From MTP4 sp052056915 (lineage in GTDB: Archaea; Halobacteriota; Methanosarcinia; Methanosarcinales; Methanosarcinaceae): a stretch of 64,000 bases of DNA. Where the stretch lies: assembly GCF_052056915.1 (NCBI RefSeq), contig NZ_CP195119.1, forward strand, positions 3,348,001-3,412,000. The letters are read 5' to 3'. Shown one piece after another: positions 54,516 through 62,596 of the stretch; within the stretch, counting starts at the first letter, position 1; each line of letters starts with the position of its first letter. The notes under the pieces were generated by a model that searched no databases, was not told the DNA's origin, and worked only from the letters and a program-made list of their open reading frames with translations. A program made the translations under genes and the position numbers.

Positions 54516-54926
54516 ATGGTCGAAGAAAAAGTGAGTGAAGAAAAAAAGGTCGGAGGCAAAACGGTCAAAGAAATAAAGCCCTCTTCAGAGACCTTAAAAC
54601 CCACAAAAATAGCGGTCGTTCGCTGTGATATCGTTTCAGAAGCCTGCCCCGGGGTTGGATGTTTCAAGGCGTTCAATGAGAGGGAATCCCATTTCGAAAA
54701 TTACGATGAAAACGCAGAGATGATTGCCTTCTTCACATGTGGGGGCTGCTCAGGTCGGAGAGTTTTCCGCCTGCTAAAGGCGCTCAAAAAGCACGAACCT
54801 GATGTCGTGCACCTGAGTTCCTGCATGCTGATGGAAGGCTTTTATCCCAAATGTCCGAACCTCGACACCATCAGAAAAACAATCCAGAACGAAGGAATCG
54901 AAATTGTGGAGGGCACACACCACTGA
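54516..54926 (+). CDS. CGGC domain protein
   Basis: A 136-aa protein of the CGGC family: IAVVRCDIVSEACPGVGC (residues 32-49) and FTCGGCSGR (73-81) give the Cys-rich putative metal or cluster site, followed by HLSSCMLMEG. The first 28 residues are charged and poorly conserved. It is expected to bind metal or take part in redox or sulfur chemistry; the function is not established. It lies between cupin and ferredoxin genes. Confidence 0.85.
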   Translation: MVEEKVSEEKKVGGKTVKEIKPSSETLKPTKIAVVRCDIVSEACPGVGCFKAFNERESHFENYDENAEMIAFFTCGGCSGRRVFRLLKALKKHEPDVVHLSSCMLMEGFYPKCPNLDTIRKTIQNEGIEIVEGTHH

Positions 54927-55142
54927 AAATCTCATTATCCCTCCACCTTTTCCTTCCTTTGTTCTCCTTTCAACCATTCACGCTAACTTTCGTCCCACAC
55001 TCCTCTATCAATGATTTACACACCCCAACCTTCGTCCCAATCCCCCCTGGCTTGGAGTGTGGGGCTGGAAGTCTTATCCTTACAAACCTGCTGTCCTTAC
55101 AAACCTGATATTAATTTACGAAACTTTGAGAGGTCTAAAATT

Positions 55143-55511
55143 ATGGTAAAACGGATGATTGTAAAAATTGACGAAGAAAAATGCACTGGCTGCGGAAAAT
55201 GCGTTTCCCCCTGTGCCGAAGGCGCAATCCAGATCATCAATGGGAAAGCAAAAGTCGTATCCGAAGAACTCTGCGACGGCATGGGCTTTTGCATAGGAGT
55301 CTGCCCCGAGGGTGCAATCACTATTGAAGAACGTCACACAGTTGAATTCAACAGAGAAAAAGCCGAAGCCCAGCCAAGGCAGACTGACGTCTCCATCCGC
55401 TGCTTCAGCTGTGGCGCAGGCGAAGACACCCACTACCTCATGCCGCTCAGGCATAAAATGGAGAGTCTGTGGGTCTGTACTCGCTGTCTTCCGCAGCTTA
55501 TCCACGGATAA
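55143..55511 (+). CDS. 4Fe-4S dicluster ferredoxin-like protein
   Basis: A 122-aa protein with two ferredoxin clusters (CTGCGKCVSPC and CDGMGFCIGVCPEG) and a C-terminal extension with two more Cys pairs (RCFSCGAG and WVCTRC) that may hold a further metal. It ends LPQLIHG. GAGAGGT lies before the ATG at 55143. It is the probable electron carrier for the reductase upstream. The last 17 codons are inside the first unit of a 119-nt tandem repeat that continues beyond the stop. Confidence 0.85.
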   Translation: MVKRMIVKIDEEKCTGCGKCVSPCAEGAIQIINGKAKVVSEELCDGMGFCIGVCPEGAITIEERHTVEFNREKAEAQPRQTDVSIRCFSCGAGEDTHYLMPLRHKMESLWVCTRCLPQLIHG

Positions 55512-55917
55512 AAGTCCGCTTGAGCGAAACGAAGTGGAGCGAAACGGAACCGCGTTCTCCCGAGCCGCAACTCGGGATGGAGAGCCTGTGGGTCTGTACT
55601 CGCTGTCTTCCGCAGCTTATCCACGGATAAAAGTCCGCTTGAGCGAAACGAAGTGGAGCGAAACGGAACCGCGTTCTCCCGAGCCGCAACTCGGGATGGA
55701 GAGTCTGTGGGTCTGTACTCGCTGTCTTCCGCAGCTTATCCACGGATAAAAGTCCGCTTGAGCGAAACGAAGTGGAGCGAAACGGAACCGCATTCTGTTG
55801 CGATTATATCGCAACTCCCCGAAAATCTTTGTTTTCTGTGATCCCGAGCCGCAACTCGGGATGGAGAGTTTGTGGGTCTGTACTCGCTGTCTTCCGCAGC
55901 TTATCCACGGATAAAGC
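55461..55917. repeat. 119-nt tandem repeat that copies the ferredoxin 3' end
   Basis: Units start at 55461, 55580, 55699 and 55864. The first two are nearly identical, the third has 46 extra nt including a TTGCGAT-TAT-ATCGCAA hairpin (55798-55814), and the fourth is partial. Each begins with the codons for ESLWVCTRCLPQLIHG and the stop, followed by a segment CTTGAGCGAAACGAAGTGGA and CCCGAGCCGCAACTCGGG, which is itself an inverted repeat. Related pieces lie at 41565-41625, 43553-43646 and 57085-57160. Confidence 0.9.
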
Positions 55918-56005
55918 TGTTACTTTTTTTGGTGGATTGATGCAATTTGGGAAGCAAAACTCTGGGGTTTGAGATAAGTCAACCCTTTCCGTTTCTTCCT
56001 GTGGT

Positions 56006-56599
56006 TTACTCCTTCTTTTCTCTCTCTCTCTGTGATACAAACAATATTCCAAGGATTGCCATAACAGGTAATGCCATGGTCGGGAACTCAGGGATGTTAT
56101 TGTTGGTATTCCCATTGGTCACAGATGTGCATGTGCCATCACCAAATAAAACGTGAACAGCTATGGAATGTCCGTTAACGTTGGAAGGTATAGAAGTGTA
56201 TGATTCATTCAGAGTAAAAGTAATAGGATCGGTGACTCCATAGGTGTTGGATGTACCACCACCCTGAGTTTTAATCACACATAAATTATCAAATTCTCCA
56301 AAATCAGTGATAGTTGCTACCCCTTTATTTTTAATATTTTTTTCACAGTCAACACTAACTACGGGATTACTGGCAAGATTGTAATATAAGTTATTAATTC
56401 TAAGGGGCTCATAGCTTGTTGTGTGACTAATACATTGTACGGTAATAGTGCCTTTTTCTCCGTTCAGATCTGCCTGTATAGAGATCTTTCCATCAAATAT
56501 ATCGTTATCCGCTTTTGTCAAATAGATTGTTTCCGCGCCTGCGGTTCCCACCATAAAAAGTATGATCGCAAGGATTCCAACTCCCAGCATTTTTTGCAT
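56006..56599 (-). CDS. Secreted protein with PEF-CTERM-like anchor
   Basis: A 197-aa protein with a signal peptide (about 1-22, ending GTAGAE), a beta-rich extracellular part with many Asn and Thr, and a C-terminal IPEFPTMALPVMAILGILF followed by RERE. The PEFP motif, hydrophobic helix and basic end form a PEF-CTERM signal, a target of an archaeosortase in Methanosarcina. It is probably a cell-surface protein of unknown function. Confidence 0.75.
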   Translation of the reverse strand: MQKMLGVGILAIILFMVGTAGAETIYLTKADNDIFDGKISIQADLNGEKGTITVQCISHTTSYEPLRINNLYYNLASNPVVSVDCEKNIKNKGVATITDFGEFDNLCVIKTQGGGTSNTYGVTDPITFTLNESYTSIPSNVNGHSIAVHVLFGDGTCTSVTNGNTNNNIPEFPTMALPVMAILGILFVSQREREKKE

Positions 56600-57084
56600 T
56601 GCTATAAAACCACCAACTATAATTAATCAATTATACCCACTAATAACTCATATAGATTTTTATTTCATACCCCGTAGCTTGCTGCGGGAATGGACACTTC
56701 CCCGAGAACCGTTGATGAGATACGATTTCTCAAATCCATTTTTTGTTTGTTAATTTCTGCTCGAACTAAACCGTGTTAGGTCTATTGTCTTCTTTTACGG
56801 AATTTTTAGCGGTGGAGCGAACATACCCCTTTGATTGCAGCGTGGTGCGCCAGCACAACTTTGATTGCAAAATGGTGTCCTCCTCAAATTTGAGGCATTT
56901 TCAATTACATTAATAATATAATAGTCAATCTATTTTATACTCCTCCAGCTTTAAAACTTGGAATTTTTGCATCAAAATGCAAGGCAATAATCCAATATAT
57001 TTCTGAAAACCAAACCTGTATGAGTATACCTATATTCGCATTTTGGAGAAATAATAGAAACTCCAATAATATCTTTGATTTTAC

Positions 57085-57160
57085 GTGATCCCGAAGCGTA
57101 ATTCGGGAGGGAGTGTCCCTGGGTCTGCACTCGCTGCCTTCCGCAGCTTATCCACGGTTA
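57085..57160. repeat. Dispersed copy of the ferredoxin-end repeat
   Basis: Contains GTGATCCCGAAGCGTAATTC and then GGGTCTGCACTCGCTGCC-TTCCGCAGCTTATCCACGG, matching the 55461 unit with several substitutions. It lies alone in the 56600-57248 gap before the HEAT-repeat gene. The rest of the gap is AT-rich with a short GAGCGAACATACCCC-like relative at about 56815; no gene is seen. Confidence 0.75.
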
Positions 57161-57248
57161 AGATTCTCTCCGGGTTGAAAACTGAAAGGATGAGATGTAA
57201 AATTAACTGAAAAAAATATATAAGTAAAAGTAACTCATTGAATCCCAC

Positions 57249-58721
57249 ATGATGCGGTTCTTAGGTTTGAAGTCAGGTTCTAAATGGTTCGTTTTTCTTT
57301 CCGTAATCCTATTCGTTTTCCTGGTTATTACTGTTTTTTCGGGATGCATAGATGAGCGAAAGCCAGAACTTTCGCCTGGTGAAGTTGACGAGCTTATTCA
57401 GGAACTGGGTTCTGAAAATAGAAGCATTCGCATCAACGCTGAAAATGAACTATCAACCTACCGGGATTCTGCTTCCGAAGCTATGCTTCGGACATTAAAT
57501 GATGGAAATGAAAGCGTAAAAGTCCGCACTAATACCGCATACATTCTTGGAAGATGGGACGAAAAAAGAGCTATTAAAGCTCTTGTACAGAACCTTGATG
57601 ACGAGAGTCCGGTTGTCCGGGAAAATGCAGCCATAGTGCTGGAAGTTCTGGGAGATGAAACTGCGGTTGAAGCTCTGCTCGAGACTCTGGAAGGGGACGA
57701 AAACGAGTCTGTTCGGAGTAGTGCGTCCCTGGCTCTTGGGGGTATAGGAGATGAAAGAGCTTTAAAGCCTCTTATTGAAATCCTGGGCAATGAGTCTGAA
57801 AAGCTTTCTGTCCGAACCTCTGCGGCAGAAGCTCTCGGAAGGCTTGGAGATAGGAGAGCTGTCGACCTCCTTATTCTAAAATTAAGTGAGGAAGATTATA
57901 GGCTTCGTTTTGCCTCTGTCCGGGCTCTTGGGCAACTTGAAGATGAAAGAGCTGTTGTTCCCCTTGTGGGGATTCTGGATAACAATAATGAAAACCTTTC
58001 CGTCCGTAAAGAGGCGGTATATTCTCTCGGAAAGCTCGGAGATGATAAGGCTTTTACTTCCCTTATGGAAACACTTCAAGCTGAAGATCTGGGGCTTAGA
58101 ATGGCTTCAGTTTCCGCTCTTGAAATGCTCGATAAGGAAAGGGCTGTAGATGTTTTGCTACCTGTTCTTAACAATGAAAGTCAGGCCGTGAAAGTCCGGG
58201 AAGCTTCAGCTCTTGCTTTAGGAAGGCTGGGGGACAAAAAAGCTTTTGAAAGTCTATTTTACTTGCTCCAATCGGAAAATCCTGAACTTCGTTTGGCTTC
58301 CATAGAAGCCTTGGGAGACCTCCGGGATAGAAGAGCAGTTGATCCTCTTATCCTTATCATGCGTGATAAAAGGGAAGTAATGGTCCTCAGGACAACTGCT
58401 GCATATTCACTTAGCAAAATTGGTGGAAATGAAGCGGTTGATGCTCTAATCAGTGCGCTTGATTCCGATGAGTTCGAAATCCGTCGGGCTGCAATTTCAG
58501 TCCTTGGAGTTTTCGGGGACGAAAGAGCAGAAGAACCTCTCTTAGGGCTGCTTGAGGACGAAAATATAACCATCCGCCTCTTTGCTGTGGATGCGCTTGG
58601 GGGAACAGGAGGGCTCAGGGCAGTAGAAGAGCTTGAGCAAATAGCAGCTAACGAATCTGAGGATGAATATCTCAGAGATGCCGCTAATGATTCTGTTTTA
58701 AGGATAAGAGACAGAATTTAA
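57249..58721 (+). CDS. HEAT/PBS-lyase repeat lipoprotein
   Basis: A 490-aa protein with a lipobox VFSGC (Cys33) after a hydrophobic helix. It is followed by about a dozen alpha-helical repeats of roughly 31-35 residues, each with a variant of ALGxLGDxRAVxPLL (for example AEALGRLGDRRAVDLLI, VRALGQLEDERAVVPLV, IEALGDLRDRRAVDPLI). Such solenoids mediate protein-protein contacts; here the solenoid would be anchored on the outer membrane face. Both Met1 and Met2 could start translation. No operon partner is evident. Confidence 0.88.
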   Translation: MMRFLGLKSGSKWFVFLSVILFVFLVITVFSGCIDERKPELSPGEVDELIQELGSENRSIRINAENELSTYRDSASEAMLRTLNDGNESVKVRTNTAYILGRWDEKRAIKALVQNLDDESPVVRENAAIVLEVLGDETAVEALLETLEGDENESVRSSASLALGGIGDERALKPLIEILGNESEKLSVRTSAAEALGRLGDRRAVDLLILKLSEEDYRLRFASVRALGQLEDERAVVPLVGILDNNNENLSVRKEAVYSLGKLGDDKAFTSLMETLQAEDLGLRMASVSALEMLDKERAVDVLLPVLNNESQAVKVREASALALGRLGDKKAFESLFYLLQSENPELRLASIEALGDLRDRRAVDPLILIMRDKREVMVLRTTAAYSLSKIGGNEAVDALISALDSDEFEIRRAAISVLGVFGDERAEEPLLGLLEDENITIRLFAVDALGGTGGLRAVEELEQIAANESEDEYLRDAANDSVLRIRDRI

Positions 58722-58997
58722 ATTATAGTCCCCAACGTAAATATTTACACTTACACTTGAGATTGGTAAAAGAATTTGGGTTCTTGACTATAATTCTTTT
58801 TTGTTTTTTGTTGAGGGCCGTCAGGCAAGCTGGCGGAGGTTTCCTTTTGAATCTAATTGAAAAACGGTTTCCGGGTTCAGGTGGAATGGTTCAAGCGGAA
58901 CATTTCCTGGACCAGTGAAACTTTAACGGGAGATCAGAGTCTTTTCTGCTGCTAATTTTTCGAAAATTACTTATCATAATAATATTCAGCATGTACT

Positions 58998-59975
58998 GTG
59001 CAGAAGAAAAAGCTCCTCCTGGATATCGGCCTGAACGCCTATGAAGCTGCAGCCTACCTCTCCCTTTTGAAACTGGGCGTATCCGAAGCTAGCACCGTCT
59101 ACAGGGATTCGGAGGTGCCCTACGGGAAGATCTACACTGTTCTTGAGTCCCTGGCAGGGAAAGGCTTTGTGGAAGTCCAGACCTCAAGGCCCAAAAAGTT
59201 CAGGGCAGTTGACCCTGAGCTAGCTCTTGATGCTTTTTTTGAAAAGAGGAAAGCTGAAGTTGAAAGGGAAATGGCACTTTTGAAAGTTTCTGTCGAGGAA
59301 GCAAAGCAGGCCCTGAAAGCCGTTTCTCCTCAGAAGCGGACGAATGAAGTTTTCTGGACAACCGCAATCACCGAATCCGAAATCATGAAATTTGCAACTT
59401 CCGTCTACAGGGAAGTTAAAAAATCGATATGTGTAATCCCTCCCACTTTAGGCATGCCCATAATCGCGAGCCTGCTCCCGGAAATCATAAAAGCCTTAGA
59501 CAGGGGAGTTAAGATCAGGCTTCTCATATCCCCGCGTTTCCTGGCTCTTGTTTCCCTTTTTTCAATGCAGGAGGAGGAAACTCGCGTGAAACTGAAAAAA
59601 AGCCTGGATATCAGGCTCAGCCAGAACTTTGACTCTTACTTCGGGGTCGTTGACGACAGCGTGGTAATCCTCTTCCAGCCCCACCCACAGGATAAAGACC
59701 GCGTCCTTTCGGTAGTGAAAATCTGGGACTCCGGGCTTGCAAAGAACCTCAAGGAGGAGTTCGAGCTTTTGTGGATGGCAGGAGAGCGGCTTGATCTGGA
59801 GGAAAAATTAAAGGTGGAAGAGGTCTCGGAGCTTGACGAAGAACTTGAAGAAGAACTTGAACTGGGAGTAGATTTTGATTTGGAGGATGACCTTGAAGAA
59901 GACCTCGGGCTGAAAGAGGCTCTGAGTTTGAGGAAAAGCTTGAGGCGAAAAACAAATTCAGACTCCCCTGACTGA
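58998..59975 (+). CDS. TrmB family transcriptional regulator
   Basis: A 325-aa regulator: winged-helix domain (about 1-75, LLLDIGLNAYEAAAYLSLLK and VPYGKIYTVLESLAGKGFVE), coiled-coil linker (about 78-110), and a phospholipase-D-like sensor half (about 115-255). An acidic tail of Glu/Leu/Asp-rich repeats (270-310) is unusual. The start is GTG at 58998. It is transcribed alone. An inverted repeat at 60062-60080 lies after it. Confidence 0.82.
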   Translation: MQKKKLLLDIGLNAYEAAAYLSLLKLGVSEASTVYRDSEVPYGKIYTVLESLAGKGFVEVQTSRPKKFRAVDPELALDAFFEKRKAEVEREMALLKVSVEEAKQALKAVSPQKRTNEVFWTTAITESEIMKFATSVYREVKKSICVIPPTLGMPIIASLLPEIIKALDRGVKIRLLISPRFLALVSLFSMQEEETRVKLKKSLDIRLSQNFDSYFGVVDDSVVILFQPHPQDKDRVLSVVKIWDSGLAKNLKEEFELLWMAGERLDLEEKLKVEEVSELDEELEEELELGVDFDLEDDLEEDLGLKEALSLRKSLRRKTNSDSPD

Positions 59976-60061
59976 TCTCACCAACCTTGTCCGGTTTTTG
60001 AATATGATTTTCAACAATAAAGGCATCTGAAGGTTGTACAGACTATTTTTATATTTCGGGA

Positions 60062-60080
60062 AGGGGTATAAATTACCCCT
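60062..60080. promoter_or_regulatory. Inverted repeat GGGGTA-TAAAT-TACCCC
   Basis: A perfect 7-bp inverted repeat (counting flanking A/T) with a TATA-like centre, about 90 nt after the TrmB gene. It may be an operator or a terminator. The rest of the 59976-60878 gap is AT-rich; a 66-codon minus-strand frame at 60194-60394 lacks start signals and family resemblance. Confidence 0.4.
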
Positions 60081-60878
60081 ATTCAAAACAGTGAAGACCT
60101 CAAACACTCAAACATCTACCTGAGTTCCTCTTTTTACTATTGCAAGATGTTTCTTCTTAACGTATGCCCTTATGTTTTTTGGCGGGAAAGATATTAGCGC
60201 ATAAAAGTACCTGATATTAGTAATTTTGGATGAGGCCTTTGGTTTAACCACATTCCTAATCCGATATGATGATTCAATAGTAAATCTTCTTCTGTAAATT
60301 GTACTGACCTTTCCTGGAGACCACCTGACTCAAAAACTTCGAAACCAAGGTTTTTACATCCTTTTTTGGTCGTGTCCCGAGCCTGAAGATACATGAATTG
60401 CTGTACTAAATTTCTCTTTTAAGGGGGACAGTTTCCAAATGTGGTAAAAGTAGGAAGCGTTTTATATTGGGACTTACTACTTCTTATTAATACTTGCATT
60501 GTTGTACATGAGTCAGTAGTATGAAAGTCAAAATATCTGAAACGTGCGTTTTTGAATAAACTTGCATGTAATTGATTTCTGGCTTTAAGTGTGTGAGTGA
60601 CATGAAATATTCTTCCTAGAGTTATTGTTAAAAACTTACAAAGCTGATACGAAATAAAAACAGCAATTAGGAGATCATTCTTGAAAATAAATTAAAACAG
60701 TGCTGTTTGCTCAATTGGATAACATATCAGGGGAATCATTATCCATGAAGAATTTTGTAAAAAATTCAGAACCACATTCTGTCCTGATTAAAGAAAATCA
60801 AATGCTGGTTTCTTTGAGATGTACTTCTGAATGATCAATACAGCGAAAGAGCTTATGAGAGAAATGTTCAGGAGTTAG

Positions 60879-62468
60879 ATGCACATGTCAGAAATAAACA
60901 TATTAGATGACTCTTTTGAGCCAAAAGCAGTACATGACCATTTTATGGAACTAACAAAATTATATCATCCTTCAGGGGAGGAAGACAGGGTTCGGGAATA
61001 TGTGGTAGAATGCCTTAAAAAGATCGAAGGCGCAGAATACCTTTTTTACGAGCGCGATGCTAAAGACCCCGGAAATAGAGTAATTATCTTTCGCAGAAAG
61101 GGTTCAGGGAATTATGTCAGTGCTCCTTATATCACCCTACAGGCGCATATGGATATGGTATGCTCCCCTGACAGGGAAATTTTCCCATTAAAAGTCTTTG
61201 GCTATCCAGATGAAGAAAGTGAAAAGTGGATAAAAGCCGGAGATCAGGAAAGCATAACCGACCCAGGAAAAGGCACAACTCTGGGTGCGGATGACGGAAT
61301 TGGAGTAGCCACTATCCTTGCCCTTCTGGAAGACGAGAAACTCAAAGACTATCCATTCGAGTGTTATTTTACTGTTCAGGAAGAAACTGATATGGGCGGA
61401 GCTGCAAAATTTGATCCTGCTCTGCTGAAAGGGAGAACGTACATAAATCTCGACGCAGAAGACGTAAAAACTATTATTTACGGCAGTGCGGGCGGTTGCA
61501 GCGTCCGGTATGATGGAAACGCTACTTTATCACCCGTTCCTGAGGGTTTTATCAACCTGAAACTATCGATTTCAGGGCTTTGTGGAGGACATTCCGGGAT
61601 TAACATCAATTGTGGAAGGCTTAATGCCATCAAAGTTGTCACTGATATCCTCATCCGGCTCAATAACCGACTCACAAATCTTGACGTCAAGGGCGAGGGA
61701 ATTAAAAGCTACGATTTGCGCCTGGTTTCATTGAAAAGGGATGAGGAAGCAATCTCAAATAAGATTCCAAGCTGTGCCAGTGCCATAATTGCCCTACCAG
61801 AAATCAATAAGGTAGAATTTGAAAATGATTTTAACGCTTATTGTGAAGCCTTAAAGGTACAGTCTAAGCCTGAGGAGAATTTGGTTTACAGTATTCAGGC
61901 CGTTGAAAGCACTCCGAACTCTCTTAATGAAGCATCGACAGATGCGCTTTTATGCTTGCTCAGGCAGATCCCTCACGGCGTAATCCGCATGATCCCGAAT
62001 GTACCTAATCTGGTGGAGACGTCAAGTAACCTTGCAGACGTTAGTATTCAGCCAGGGGGCATGGCAGATCTTAACGTTCAGCCAGAAGTGACGATTAAAG
62101 CCTCAAACCGCAGCTCTGACAAGTATTCCATGGATGCTCTTGTTCAAATTCAAAAAACGATCGGGAAACTCTTCAAGTACACGGTAGAAACAGGTGATTC
62201 CTATCCGGCATGGGAACCGGATGTCAATTCTCCACTTCTTGATAAAGCAAAAACCGTGTATAACAAAATTTATGGTGAAGAGTCCCTTGCAACAGTAATC
62301 CATGCAGGGCTCGAATGCAGCTATATTGTGGCAAAATCCGAGGAAATAGACTGTATCTCCATAGGACCGACAATAATGAACCCTCATACCGGAGGAGAAC
62401 GCCTCCAAGCAGCCACAGTGGAGAAATTCTATGGAGCAGTAACCGATCTTATCCAAAGTCTCTTCTAA
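60879..62468 (+). CDS. PepD-like M20/M28-type dipeptidase (aminoacyl-histidine dipeptidase family)
   Basis: A 529-aa metallopeptidase with the PepD order of motifs: LQAHMDMVC (metal His), GADDGIGVA (bridging Asp), VQEETDMGGA (catalytic Glu), NLDAED, and a late HAGLECS segment. Such cytosolic enzymes cleave Xaa-His and other dipeptides. AGGAGTTAG lies before the ATG at 60879, while the ATG at 60885 has better spacing; both give nearly the same protein. The glutamate decarboxylase gene follows 128 nt downstream. Confidence 0.9.
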   Translation: MHMSEINILDDSFEPKAVHDHFMELTKLYHPSGEEDRVREYVVECLKKIEGAEYLFYERDAKDPGNRVIIFRRKGSGNYVSAPYITLQAHMDMVCSPDREIFPLKVFGYPDEESEKWIKAGDQESITDPGKGTTLGADDGIGVATILALLEDEKLKDYPFECYFTVQEETDMGGAAKFDPALLKGRTYINLDAEDVKTIIYGSAGGCSVRYDGNATLSPVPEGFINLKLSISGLCGGHSGININCGRLNAIKVVTDILIRLNNRLTNLDVKGEGIKSYDLRLVSLKRDEEAISNKIPSCASAIIALPEINKVEFENDFNAYCEALKVQSKPEENLVYSIQAVESTPNSLNEASTDALLCLLRQIPHGVIRMIPNVPNLVETSSNLADVSIQPGGMADLNVQPEVTIKASNRSSDKYSMDALVQIQKTIGKLFKYTVETGDSYPAWEPDVNSPLLDKAKTVYNKIYGEESLATVIHAGLECSYIVAKSEEIDCISIGPTIMNPHTGGERLQAATVEKFYGAVTDLIQSLF

Positions 62469-62596
62469 AAAAATACGGAATTTAATGATTAGAAGGTTGG
62501 ACTCTACGTCCGTCAGCTTCTTATTTTTTCCTCTATTTTTCAAAGTAAGCTGGGGGAGGCAGAGCATTTTTCAATTGTGTCTGAGGGGTTAAAATC

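Noticed and set aside
55433..55841. Open frames in the 119-nt repeat array
   Set aside because: They arise from repetition of the ferredoxin 3' end and its flank; none has an independent start signal.
60194..60394. 66-codon minus-strand frame between the TrmB and PepD-like genes
   Set aside because: No start signal, no family similarity and AT-rich non-coding surroundings; could be a decayed gene but cannot be supported.
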